Shown: piece by piece, positions 13,401-28,100 of the stretch
How the letters are laid out: each line of letters starts with the position of its first letter
Numbering within the stretch: position 1 is the first letter of the stretch
Assembly: GCA_011009095.1 (NCBI GenBank)
Contig: VTPC01000672.1
Coordinates: forward strand, 145,892-209,891
DNA: 64,000 bases
From: Ignelater luminosus
Taxonomy: Eukaryota; Arthropoda; Insecta; Coleoptera; Elateridae
Reading direction: 5' to 3'
The notes under the pieces: generated by a model
Databases searched by the model: none
Seen by the model: the letters and a program-made list of their open reading frames with translations, nothing else
What the model was told of the DNA's origin: nothing
Made by a program: the position numbers and the translations under genes

Positions 13401-16089
13401 GATCCCTTGTTAGACATGTGAGCATGAAAATGTAACGGAATACGTCTCGATTAGGTTTAATAGCTAAGGATTCAAATAACGTTTTAAAATAATATAACAA
13501 TAGGTACAAAATCAAATCTTTGTTTGGGACAACCGGCGTTTGTACGGGGCGCGTGCGAGTTTCCCTTACGGAATTCGCGATATTTTCTGGAATTCTTGCA
13601 TATAATTCCATCCCCCACGACCAAAATATAGCGGAATTCTGATATACTAAGTATTGAGGTAACGGTTATCAAAGGCTCTGTTTCAGTTTTTCAACAGTTT
13701 TGATCTCTGAGATGTACACGGCAATCGTTGTAGAAGACAACAACTTGCTTGCCAAAACAACAAGCCCTGGCATTTTGGATCACGACACTATCTTCTTGAC
13801 TCACCATCTTTTGTTTCGCCAATTTCTTTTACATTACGTTACATCAAGAATGCCTTTTCCATACTAATAATGCTGCAAAGATGGTGTTGTCACTTGCAAA
13901 CTTGCTTAACAACACAAACTTAGGATTTCAAATAAGAATAGGAAGAAACACAGAGGTGAACCTCACGCTCCTAGTATACGTAGATAACATCAGTCGTTCC
14001 GGCACAGGAATCCACATTCAATATAAAAGTTAACGGGAGGCTTTCCTAAAGATACAAAAATGAGATTTGGCTTGGATAAATGCAAAACTTTAAGCGTTAC
14101 TATGGAGAAGCTTGAAATTACAGAATAATACAACAGGCGAAAGGAAAACACTGCAAGGAATTCCAGCGGAAGATACCGATAGATATCTTACATTTCAGCA
14201 GACCAGGATGATTGATCACATCACTGTTAAGACAGAGATTGCCTAGAAATACTTAGGTAGGGCCAAATCAATAGCTATAACCGAATTAAACGCAAACAAC
14301 ATTAAAGGCGATAAATACATCTGCTCGCCTACTCGTTTGGTGTCCCAATCGACTTAGCTAATATAAAGAGAAAGACCAATAGAATGTCGATACAACGCGA
14401 ACCGCTACAGGAAGATTAAACTTACAAATTTGTACAATCAGTGGATTGTAACATTTAGATCTTATTTTTATAATAAAGCCATATACCAAGCAAACGATGG
14501 ATACATACCATAAGCATTAAACAAGAGAGAACGTCAAACACAAATTATAACATAAAACAGTCGTGGGGAAGACATTGTTTGCATGCTTTATCTCGACCTT
14601 ATGTTGCTTGGCTGAGCAAGAGCCAATTATTCTTAAAAATCCAGGATTCTACGATGTCAATGCAAGACAAGGTGACAAAAATCAAAAACTACACCGAGTA
14701 TGTTATGAGAGGTGGAGCAAAAGGACGACAAATACCGAAAATGCGGTAGTGCTGCTGAAACGATACAACATGTAACATCCGGCTGCAAAACACTGGCAAA
14801 AACATAGTTCAAAAGAAGCATGATCGAGTTACTAAGATATTATACATTGTATTCGGTTTAAAGTTCGACTTGCTGGTTGATCTTGCACTTTACTACCACT
14901 ACTGTCCAGATGCTGTAATAAAAGGTGACCTGTATAAATTGTATTGGAACAGAATAATACTTGCAGTACTAACAATCTCTTGTAATAGACTCGATATTAC
15001 TGTATTCGGCAAGGGAAATAAAATAGTCTTGTATTCAATTAATATTGGAGTGCCTAACACCTGCAATCTTCAAGTTGCAATAACCGAAAACAGAACAAAA
15101 TATCAGAAGCTAGCAATACAATTAAAACAGCATTAGAATGTTGGAGAAGCAACTGTCATGCCGATAGTGATATCCGCAACAGCCGTTATGTCTAAAGTGC
15201 TTCTCGAGGCACTAGATTTCCTGGGATTACCGCATACCTAATTTATAAAATGAAAATGCCATTGTCCTAGACACCTGCAATATAGTAAGAGGGTTTCTAG
15301 ACATTTCATCAAATTAGTAAGACATTCCTGTTGCTGTTATGCAATGAAGACAGAACACTTTTCATAAGTGGGCAATCTTTGGAAACACTTATCTGAAAGT
15401 AAGCCGGATGGTGCCCATGCCTGCCGCTGTCCTTTAATTTTTCACGAAAAGTTGATCAATAATATTTTTTTCAACATCTATCTATGTTTTTTCACGGGCA
15501 GAGGGTAGGAAAAGGTTTCAATTGTCACAGCTGCATTGACTTTTTTGTTTGCACTTGCCTTCATGAGACTCGTGCGCTATCACATTTCAGGCCCTCCGCG
15601 TTTTCAGATTTCGGCCTCACGCCTGAAATGTAACGTTGCTTGTATTGGAATTCTGGTCTAACATTCCAAGGTGTTGATTTCCATCTGTTTTTAGAAAAGA
15701 ATCTTATCCAAGGAAAATACAATCTGACAAAATCGATCGAAACAATATAAATACCTAAACATTCCTTGAGGTTTGGTATCGGTCTTCGTACCGCTTAGTG
15801 ACTTCCACCACCAACCAATGAAGACAGAAAATTGCATGTGTCTTACGAACCGCTTTGACCGTGGTACGCCAAGAAGCCATCCACGTACACAAATACTTAG
15901 AGCCGAACAATGCCATGTGTTGTGCAGATGAATGAAAACATCAGCTAGTTGGCTCACTACTCATCATCATCGTGTTCAATCCGCTATCCTGGTTGAAATT
16001 TCGGGGACCGCCGGTCTCACAAGCTATCCTATTCTGAATGCTTATGCTAGGTTTGGAATCCTAGGCTTTTGAGGAAGACAGCGCAGCGT

Positions 16090-16155
<66 letters not shown>

Positions 16156-19100
16156 TTCTCTGTCTGTCCCTCTCACCCTCTCTTCCTTCCTCCCTATTCT
16201 CCGCTATTTCTTATAATCGCCTACCACTGGAAAAGAATGAGCAATACAATGTGGAAGTGAAGACGTACTTGAAGACCTAAATGAATGAAGATCTCACGTC
16301 ACATTTTTGTGAAATTTGAACTAAATCATTCAGTAGCTATTTAGAATCTTTCTCTATCTTTTTATAGAGGTTTAATGCTGTTATCGGTATGAAGTTTTGC
16401 TAAATATAGCTATTGCTCAAAATGGCTTATTTGTTACATCCACTTACGCGTTCGCAGTTGCAAACCCTAAACTTTTTTGAGTAGCTATCGTAAATGACAG
16501 AAATCAAAAGAATTGTTCTTTTCTACCCGTGCAAATCTTTATTTAAATTAGATTAGCTTTATTTAATAGTTATTTGCATTAGGTATATCTTTGACAAATC
16601 TGTATAGATTTTATTACACAATTTGTATGTCAGATATATAAAATGTTTCATTTAAGTGCTACTGACTCAACAGTTCAAAATTAATAAATGCAGTACTGTG
16701 TAAATTTAAATTAAATACATCATTGATATAAAACAGCTTTAATAGCGTCATATTAAATTCTTTCTCTGTATTTTGTGAATTGTATTTCAACAAATCGATA
16801 GACAATATCCGAATGAATAAACTGCTCTTTTGTTCTCTTTTAATGTTTTGTGTTGTATAATTAATTGATAAATCTGTTGCCATAAATCGGCTTTTGCAAA
16901 TTTTCCCCCAAAATTCGATTTTGGCAATTTTGCAAGACGTTGCGAAGTTTAATTTTTTCAAATCGATGAAAAATACAGTCATTTTCTCCCTAAATGTCAA
17001 TCCCGTATAACGTACGTCGGAACTTGAGAAATAAATTTAAGGATTTTATCCCATGCAATTTGGTATTCTGCTCCCTCGTCGTTTTGTGTATTTATTCTTG
17101 CAGCCTAGCAAATATTCACGCCAACATGTAAAACGTTCATGCTTGCAGAATTATGTTAGATATGTAGATAGTGTTATTTGCAAGAAGTCAAATCCGACTT
17201 CCACAGAGTGATAAGATAATTTAAAGATGTGATACGCATAATAATATACGTAAAACGAAGAGAGGTCGCGGCACTTTAATTACATTAAGTTTATTTGTGC
17301 AGTAAAAGCGCTAGGCGTTAGACTAGGCCGTAACCCGTTCGAGTTCTCCTACTGGAAACTTAGAAACCTCCAAACTGCGGAGTGTCACTCAAAGTTGGGT
17401 AAATGCCACCGAAATCTGGGCTGGAAGTTCAAGCTCGCGGTTTATTAACGGGATTTAATTTACTCGCGCCCGTGTGCGTCACGTGACTACGATTGTTTGA
17501 TTAAGGCCCTTTATATGAAGAAACTTCCTTCTAGCTAATTATGTGCCACTGTTATTGAAGTGTCGGATCCGCTAACTTTATGTGACTGTTCTGCTATAAC
17601 CGTTACAGGTTTTCATATCCTCGTCACTGTTGCACATTTCAGGACAAGCCGTCGAAGAAACCCTGTCGGTTGAAATACAAAGTTACTTTGCACAAACTAT
17701 TCACAATACCTGGGAAATTTAGCTTGTCGATTTTCTTTGGCTATATATAAGAGGAGAATTATATTTGTCGGAGTTCTACGAAATGGTTATTTTGTATTTT
17801 GCATTTGTATTTTAGACTGCAAAACGAAGTCATTATTCTTTTTAAAATTCAAAGTTTAGAACGATGCATTTTAAAGTACATGATAAATCTTCGGAGATTG
17901 AAACGTCTTTAATCGTCTTTAATAGTCATTTTTATCAAACAAGGAGTTTCGAAGACTTCGAGAACATTACTATGTATAATTTAAACATTAAGATACTGCT
18001 AATACCCTTTATACTCTTTGCTAATACCAATGATGATATGATATGAAGAATATTTTAATTTAAATTGTATGTAAATTTGTATAGATTTTATTTAGTCATT
18101 ATAGATTGTTGATACAGCTCTGCTAAATAATGGAGACATTAATTTTTATTAGTTAGTGCAGTATTTTGTAGTTATTTTTTTTCAAAATTGTTTGCAATCA
18201 TTCTTGAAGTAGTGTTTCTACATTTTGAAATTTAGACTGTTTAAGCAATTAGGCCAACACATTGTCTATTGGGTTTATATCAAGCATTCCAGAAAAAAGC
18301 CATTTTGAGTTGTCCATAGAATTAAATTCATGTCTGATTACTTTACCAATATCAAACAATCATTACTGTTACGTAGAGACCTATGAAAAACTTAGAAATT
18401 ATTCCTATCCTATCTAGCCATGCTCTACAAGAATTCTCGAGTTGATCTTACACGTACAGGAAAATTGATTTCTGCTATGGCTTTTACACAAACCACTACA
18501 CACTTTTTTTTGTCCGATTGAGGATTTCTACTGACAGTTTCTTTGTTGACGCATTTCTGTTTAAGTTTGAAACTGTACTATGGGAGATCTCAGGTTTTCT
18601 GACAACAGCACCGTACTCTATCGATTTTTAACTTTGTTATAAATCTTGCTTAATCGGTAGCTTTTGCTATTGATATTGACTGACCTTTAAAATTATGAAA
18701 TGTATGGCATTGATTTGGATATATTTGGCAAGTATTGTAAAGTCATGATATAATTTTGATGCATCGGATCAGTCAGTTAATTAGTCAGTTAGTCTTGGTC
18801 TAGGTTAAAAAGTTATATACAAGATAGAAACTGTAGCTAAATTTAATCGAGGGCGGTGCAGACAGTCTGAGAATGTAACGTAACCTTGCGTTACAAAGGA
18901 GATTATGAAATTTGAAATCTAGAAACAAACATCCTAGGCCAGACTAGCTCAGGGGTTGCCATAGGTGAAGGTTCTCATTTACACATACAATAAAACACAG
19001 AAATTCACTTTCTATAATATTCTATTAATTCGAAGAACCATAATACACAAAAACAAAATTATAAATATAGTGGAGCGCCAAAAAGAATTTAGATTAGTTT

Positions 19101-22100
19101 AAATTTTAATAACAGAATAAATTTAAAAGTATAAAATTAAGATTTCAGAAAATTTATTTTACATTTCTCTAACAGTAAAGATTTATCAAAAGAGCCAGTC
19201 ATATAAAATGAATCGAATTGTAAAAATAGTTATCTCTCGACCTTGTTAAACATTTAAAGTTATAAGAAATACTGTATCTTTGCAATAATGAAATTTAGAT
19301 AACTATAACCTAAGCTTCTTTTAAAAAAATTCTAATTAAAGGAAAAGAAAAAAAACAATATTATGATGACGCTTTAGTTTAACCCCAAATTAAATTATAA
19401 AAAGAATAACCCCTTTAAGTGAACATAAGTTATAAAAAAAAACAATTAAGAGAAACGACATTGAAATATAATTTTATAACTAATTAACTCACCAAGATTA
19501 CTTCAGGATGAGGTCAAGTAGCGCTACTGGACTTTTCCAAACATCTGAAAATTAATCAAAACAAGCGAAGAAAAAAAATCAATATCGCTCCCTTTATGTA
19601 ATTGGCAAACCTAAATATGACAAAAGTAATTAAGGAGTTTTCCAACAAAATTTACATTATTTAACAGAATTAAATAAACCAAGCGATTTTTGTTAACTTC
19701 AAATTCAAGTTAGTTACCTAGCTCATTTATCTTATTTTATCCAACAAAATTATATAAAAATTTTAAGTTTACGTATTAAAATTATACAACGCAATTCTGG
19801 ACTCATTAAACCGTGGAAAATTCGGAAGCAATTGACCAGGTGGATGTTCATACGCCTCTTCTCAAGGGTTCATTAAATCGGCAAGCAGTCAGGTCTAGAG
19901 GTTGAGAAATCGTACCAGAAGAACTCCTATTTCATTGCTCCCGACAGGTTAATTAATGCCGACTCCAGAAGGCTAATTAGTGATTCCTCCAAAGGGGTCG
20001 TCCATTAATCACGTAAGGTTTTTAAGCCCCCTTTTTACACCCACCCCTCTAGTGATACGTGGTGAGGTTCTAAGTTACCCCACCCCCCACCTATCTAACA
20101 TCACGTGTAATTTTTCTTTGTTAAACAAAAACTCAAAAAAACAGTACATATTAATTTAAAAAGTGTCCTCGGACCATGGGTTTACTTGACTATTTTTGAC
20201 ACTGACAAATGAAGAAGCATCTTGAAGACGACGGCCTCAGAAAATCCCGTGCGGGTGATGGGGAGGGGGCTCCTAAAAATTGTTATTGGTTGCTTTTTAG
20301 ACACAATTCGCTCACTCAATAGCAAGGGCCTTATTCACATGACGCGCCTTATCGTGTCTTTATAAAACACGATTTTAAGCACACGTAACGTGTCTTAATG
20401 TGGTTATCAAATTTGACACTGGCAAAGGGAATACGATCTCACAGATCGACCACGTCAATTGCGCGTTACTTAACGTGATGTCATACGGCAGCTCAGAGCA
20501 AGGCATTCTCGGGCATGGTTGCGCGAAAATGTACACGTGATATGTAACAACAACCCCCCTCCCCCATTGTGATCAATAGTGATGTTATCCAAAGCCCCCC
20601 TCCCCTACTTGGACCTCACGTGATTAATGGACAATCCCAAAAGGATAATTAATGTCTCTTCCGTAAAAGGCTAATAGTACAAAAAAACCGAATGATGCAT
20701 CAGAAAGGGCACAACAATAAAGAATTATCCTTACCCTAAGATTTAGGTCTTTTAAACACTACAATTCGCGTCAAAGATGGCTACTGCGAGAACACAGCGC
20801 AAGACCTCTTTGCGTTCTCCCTGTCTTGTTCAAACAACTTTCTCCCCCCCCCCCCAGACCAGACAACCAGATTCACAAATATATTTTAAAAACAGGAAAC
20901 TATACCCAGCGTCTCACTGTCACCAAGTAATATTAAGTAAGAAGGAGATATTCAACTTGAGTTTGATTAATAAAAGAATAGGACTACAAGAAATTATAAA
21001 CCCGCGCCTCAAGGGTAAAGGACAACAATTTTGCAACAGGAATTGATGAAATTACTGTTACAAGAATAATAATAACAAATTTAACCAATCAATGTAGCTT
21101 TAATAAACTACAGAAATTCTCAAAAAAATTTTATTTACCTCTGCTAAAATACGTAAAGAAAAGTTTTGCTCTGGTTCGTTTTTCAAAACAGTCAGTAACT
21201 TTTATTTGAAATATGCCCACAGGAAAAACCACAAAGAAAACCTCGCCGAAAGCTTTATATCATGGGTGGTATGGAAACGAGCTAAAATTACATAATGCAT
21301 GTTTACAGGAAAAATGGCACAAATCAATACAAGTCGTTTGCAAAATAATCGTAGTCTACAATTTTTCTTATAACCATTTTTCCCGTCAAACGAGCCAGTT
21401 TTGAGATATTCGAAGTGAAAAACAGCGTTATACTGATTTTTAGTAAATGTTGTGCACTGCAAGGTACTCTCAATTTCGAACATTGTTTGGGGGAGCAGTT
21501 GGATGACGGATGCAGAACTTAAAGATAATTCTTTTGTTCCTATTCACTTTTCGTTCGAGCAACGATTTGGAAGAGAAATGCAAAACACTAGCAGAGAGTT
21601 CGCATTGGAAGTGTTTCATTCCCCAACCAGGTGGGAATTCTCCGATGTTTATTTCTGTCAGTACTTCAATTATAAAAACTTTATGAATTGTTTCTCTTAT
21701 CCGTGTACTCGAGTAATCAACACTCGCTAAATAATGATGCATAAGAAACGGAAAAATGTTTGGAATAACTTTATTTAGAAATTCTAATCTTTGACACACT
21801 GGTAACGAAGCTAGTTAATTTAGAAAGATATTTACCTTCAAAACGAAAGCTTGCATCTCAGATACTTCTATTATTTTGTTTTTTATTTTTCATTTGTTAT
21901 TGAAATGTAAAAGAACTTTTTCATTAGAAATTTCGTGATAATAATAATTAAATATGAGATCAAAATATCTTTAATTGAATTAATCAGGACTACTGTTATC
22001 TGTATTCGTTTCTTTTGTTTCACTTGAATAAGTAGACAAAAGTCAAATACCATCACTGCTTAATAACGAGATCATTCAAAGTTATTCTCAAGTATCTGTC

Positions 22101-25100
22101 TTGAAGTCGTGTTTGCAATAATTATGCAATTCAAAAATTAAACTTTCGAATGAATCATCAAAATAAAATGAATTATCGGCAAAATATCACTACTTCTGGG
22201 ATTTTATTACTTTCGGGCATAAAATATTCTCTGTTTGTTTTTATCGAAATTAATCCATTGTAATCATATTCCTTTTGCATTCTGGAGTGATCTTTTTACA
22301 ACGCATTACAAAAGTTTTATAAAAGCTTGTATTTCATAAAACTTTTAACAAACTTCTAAAGAATAATGAAGACAAACAGATCTTTTAACAAAGCCCAATA
22401 AGTTCAATAAAATTTTACAGAAAGATATTGAAGAGCCCACGCAACCCACATTATAAAAGAATGTTTATGAGAATAATATTGATTTAGGGCGTTTTGTATT
22501 TCAAAATCACATTAAAATTTAGGTAGTTCGGTTTTTCGTTCAACGACTTATTGCTTTTATATAAAAACAAACTTAAATAGGTGGTTATGAAAAGTATGTT
22601 CCGAAAACAGTAATTGTAGATGATTGACACTGCTGGAAAATGGGATACTTACTCTTCAGCTTTATTATTTTTCCATTAAGAGTATTTGAGGGCACTTAAT
22701 GTTCCTGTTATTACAAGAAGTTATAAAACCAACAAAATTATACATGACATGGAAATTATTACGTACCGGACAACTAGCTAATGGCAGTTTTATTCTACAT
22801 AGTTTTAATTGAATGTCATTTAAGTGCAAACAATAATTTGTTTCTCTTTCAGGAGTTATTGCGTTATTGTTATAAAACACAATATACCTAGCTAATTTTC
22901 TTATATTGAAATTTATTGAAGTTGTATTGAGCATTAAAAGGAAAAATTTGTGACTGGCTAACCATGTTAATTAACTGTGTTTGTTTAAATTTTGAAGAAT
23001 TACAAGTTATCTAGCAACCGGGAGTTTTTATCATTTTGATGATAAAAAATCTTTCAAGTCACACACTTTTAACCTACATATTGAGATTTAGAACAATCTC
23101 GGTGATAATAGAATACCATTTATATTCCAATATATGCGATTTACATAAAGTGAAATATTAGAGTATGTTATGTCAATCAGACTAATAAAGTGGAAAATCG
23201 AGGTTAAACAACATCCTATCTAAATTAATAGGGGCATGTTTCTCACGGGAAATTCTTATTTAATACAATAACATCACTATACTTATTGGAATTTTACCCA
23301 AATTAAAGAAAGAGAACATTCTTGAAAATTGCTTATTTAGCAACAAAGTAATAAAGGTAGTGTAAACTAAATTGTCATGGGTGTTCTAATATGCATAAAA
23401 TGTGATAATTTACTACTAGAATAGGCATTCACGTGGATACATCAAAGATTGATGTCAACAATTAAGGAGATTTACTATAGTTATAAAATATTAACAATCA
23501 TTTTATTATTAGCTGCACGTCACAAAACATTAACAGTTTTAGTATTTTGTATAGCTGATTTCAAATGTTTATCAATTGAATTATTGCTATCGGAATTAGC
23601 TGTTGATTCAAACGAACAATTTAATCATATCCGTGTAATTACGTAATTATAATGCTTTTATGTTTACAATACATATATCACGTTTCTTGATGAATAGTAC
23701 ATTAAAAGGTACACTAAACATTTAAAGAGAGATTTGGTTATATTAAAAATCAATCTGAGGATGAAGCTTGTAGAACGTGATACTTTAAAGATGTTTGCGC
23801 TTCTAGTCGAGTTTTTGATGGTTTTAGGCTTTGGAAATTCTTGTAAAATACTGAAGAATGAATAGTTTTAACGACAAAATAGAGGTATCAGAAATGTGCT
23901 AGTTCCCTTAAGTTTGCTAATTTTTCCTCTCCGATCACTAATACAAATAAGAAAAATAGAACTGGCCCCATGTACTTCCCTGCAAAACACCATGTTAGAT
24001 CGTATTACTACACTTAATACCTACTTAAGTTTTTGGGAACGATCAGTTAAGTGTTTGCAAAACAAATTGTTACATACTAAACTGCGCAGTCTAATAAATT
24101 ATAGTTTTGATAACTAACGAAGCTTCTTTAGAAATGTAAACAAGTATAGCTTTACAAAATCGGTTGGCATCTGTAAAGAATATTTAAATTTAATGAAGAG
24201 AGTGGAACCCGGCTCATAAAGTAGATAATTCTGTGTATATTAGCAACATCCAAGAACTTTCTGAATTCTGCTCAGGTAGTATAACTATTTGCAATTTGTC
24301 TATCATTCGATAGCTTTAAGAATACAGTTTGGGTACTATAGCTTGCGATTAATCCTGATTACTTTTTAATGATATTCTAAAATGATCATTAGCAGATGTC
24401 TTTTCAATAATTCTTTATAACATTGGTCCAATGCTTAAGAATCTAAGGACAATATCATTATGTTTATGTAAGGCACTTTGGTCAGTGACGTTACAATTGC
24501 AGCTCTTTGTATTTTGAAGAACGTACAAAAGAATCATTTATTATGTTTGCTATGATACCTCTGCAGTAAACGTTTCTGAATATCTTCGACGGTTACTCAT
24601 GCGACTGAAGATTTTGAGTTTGTATGTATCTATTCAAGAGCTGTAGATTTCTGAATGTCGGGCCACGTTGATAAAGTATTTATTTATATTAACTGCAAGT
24701 TATATCATCAAGAAGTATAATGACATTGCTTCATTTGTCTTTTCCCAGTTTCCCTGAAACGCTGCCATAGTACTTTCATGAAACCCTGTTTCTAAACATT
24801 TATTTTCCACTTTGAGAGCAACTGTTCCTTATAGGCCTATTAGATCTTGTTGATGTTTGATGAACCTCTTAACTTCATGTGGCACACTTGTTTCCTGATC
24901 TTGTAAAAATGCTCAGTCAAGAGTCTCTTCGTCAAATACATGAGAAGATTTAGGAGGATTTTTTCAAATTCATCGTATTTATTGCTTAGAAATCTCCTTC
25001 CAATGTTAACTTAGTCATTTTATTTACTAGTTATCAGGGATGTGTAACGCTATAAAAAAGTTAATGGAAAACAAAACACTAACCGAAAAAATAAAAAGTT

Positions 25101-28100
25101 ATAAAACGTAATCAAAAACGAAAACGGCATTTTCAATGGGTTAATAACGTTTTTTTTTTCGATTTTCTAACTTTTTGGGGGTCAAGAGCTCGAATTATAA
25201 AACAGCGTCTATACTCGTAGAATAAATGCATACAGTTGCTGCTGAGCAGTATGTAGTTAACTTCCAATTAAGATTGTAAATAGGAACAGTGATGCATTTC
25301 GCTCATACTCTGGACAGCACCATACCAATCATACAATACACCCGTCGATGTCCTCGATTCCTCACAGGAACCAGAAATACCATCGGCACGAGTTTGTTTC
25401 AAGTAGTGATTGTTCAGTTTATATGTCGATAACGGACGGACATATTGAGAGATTCTACCCTGTCCTGTCTCATACGATTTAGTTTTAACCCTAGTCCATA
25501 GACACGCAACTAACCGTACGTACCCCAGATTAAATAGACAAGAGGTGATATTAATAATGACTGGTTTTTCAAGGTTCTCTTCAGTAAGTTATGTTAGTCT
25601 GGAAGTGAACAAATGAGAGTATCTTAAAATCGATATTTTCAAGTATATCTTTATATTTAGACTGAGAATCTCCAGTGCGCGTCAGTGAATGTTGTTTTGC
25701 TTATCTGCATCAAACTGCAGCAGAAAAACAGTACTTGCTAATAGTAGTCTAAGTGAGTCAGTTAGTGGTTCAGATAAATAATGCGGTCATCGGTATCCCT
25801 ACTGATATTGAATACTTAGCGAGGCCGCCATAAGTTGGTTTCCGCAATATCCCGTAGTTTGCTACTTTGTTTTATGTTGATGCTCAGGACAAGAAATTTT
25901 AAGAAAGCTAATGATTTTCAAATCCAGCAAAGTGAACACAATAATTTTAACATTATAGGTTCTGTAGAGTGAACCGATGAAAAACAACTAAACAAAACTC
26001 TTCAAACTATGGGACCTGCTTGTATTACAAAAATTACAAGACAGGGCATTCAAGAAAAGCATAGAAGAGAAAAGAATTTAATCAAAATTAACAACTTATT
26101 TTGTTAAGTTGTAGTGTATGTTGTTTTATTAAATTTATAAATATAATTGCACTAATAATTTATTTAAAATAGTGAACAAATTCAGTTCTGCGAACATAGT
26201 TGGTTTTTATTAGTACACACAACTGAGCCGCTACTGAAAATTAAAACCCAAGAACGAGATAATTACCTTATTTTACTGTTACACGAAACGATATTATTTA
26301 TAAAAGCCAAGAATGTATCAAAAACGATATTTTACAAAACATCCAAAAGAAAAACGTAACGAAAACGGTGTTTGACATTTTTCACATCCCTGCTAGTTAT
26401 TGTCTTTTGAGTCTTTTATTTTTAGAAGTCACCTGATAATTATTCGTATTGAGTTTAGGTACTCTTAAGTATCTTCAAATGTAATCATAGAGCAACGACT
26501 TGGACGTTTTCTTGAAATACGTCTGAGAAACATGCACACTGGTTCTTATCTGTTTACGTATACTATTAATACTTTGATACACATTCGGAACAAAGTTGCA
26601 ATAGGTCTTGTTAGTCCAAAGAAAATCTGGCGATGCATAGTTATGTCTACATAACTCAGTTGTAATAGGCTATTACTTACTGTTAGTTTGTGTAGATTTT
26701 CTTGTGCCACTGCAGTCAACATTTAGATCACCAGGAAGAAGACTATTTTGCAGATAAAAATCTTTACTATACATTAGAAGGTAAAGAGGTACCTTAAGGC
26801 AGTATAATTAGTCTTTTACTATTTACCTTTTTGTAAATGACTTTATTTCTTAGAAAATTGTAGCATTTTGTAATTACTCTGGTAACTTAACAAAATATTA
26901 CTTTTTTTAATCATAATTCCATTTATATTGTTACGGTGTAACAATTTATTAATTTGATATACGCCTTTGTTTTATTTTCAATAAACTTCTCATATATTAG
27001 ATTTTTATTGACTAGTTCTTACTATAGTTAATTTTATTTAAATTTTTGATTACTTAAAAGCTCCTTTTCGCATGTAAGTTCAAACATCAGCTGTTCGGTT
27101 TTTAAGTAAATAAATACCTTTCTATTTAATCCTCCTAATGATATCTAGTAGTTAAAATCCGTATTATGTTGTGAATGACTGCGCATGCGTTGCTTTACAT
27201 TCATTTGTTAACGTTGTTAACCCTTTCTTTTTCGATGTGTTGTTTTAAAAGGCTACACGTTTGTTTTTACGCCTCCAATTTGAGCTTCAGGTAAACACTT
27301 TTTATATCCATTCTATTTTGCCTAATCTTTGATTATTTCTATAGGATTGCCTTTTTTTCCCGTACCTATCGTTTTCTCGTTATTTTACCTATCAAATATC
27401 ATATCTACCATTTATTCCATCGCAAATACGAGAGGAATCTCTAAAGGGCGTGGCCGCCATGTTGATATCCATTATTTGAAAAGGATCCCGTTAATCAATT
27501 ATCGATCTAAAAAAAGCATTTTTGGAATGGTATGGAATATTTCTTCACGTTCGTGAATTCGTTGGCTAATAACCTCCAACTCTAAATTAAAAAGGGCGTG
27601 CAGTTATGAATGCAGTCATTATCATATGTGCAGCAGGCTATAACAAGTATTAAAACAAAGGAAAGGGGTATTTGTTTTTAAAATTACATTACCCAACACT
27701 TATTTATTGGTGATGATGTTAGAATTTTATTATCTAAGTTGTGTTTTGTCGAATTGATATTTAAATGAACAATAATAAAATCGGAATTTAATATTATCTC
27801 ATGGTAAGGTTATAGCATGATCTTGACCCTTTGTTATGAATTAAGTCTTTATTTGTATTAGTTTGTTGTTTTCAAATTCATTCACTGATGAATCTCTTCT
27901 TTAAAGCGATCAGATACCTTACTAAAATTTAACTGACAAAGTTTATTTTAAAGATTTGTGTTCTCTTTACAGTTTTATTTAATTTTTTAATGACTTTAAT
28001 TTATCGTTACTCATATATTTTTAAACTAATTAATATTGTTACGAAGGCCGTCAAGGGTTATTATTTTGTGTTTTATTAAGGTAACAACTGTTATATAAAT

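Noticed and set aside
15691..15957. 88-codon minus-strand open frame with Trp-rich segment
   Set aside because: No family recognised; it lies just past a LINE remnant and may be repeat-derived.
17300..17360. tRNA-like or SINE-like stretch with CGTTCGAGTTC resembling a B box
   Set aside because: No acceptor stem or complete cloverleaf can be drawn and no tail or target duplication is evident.
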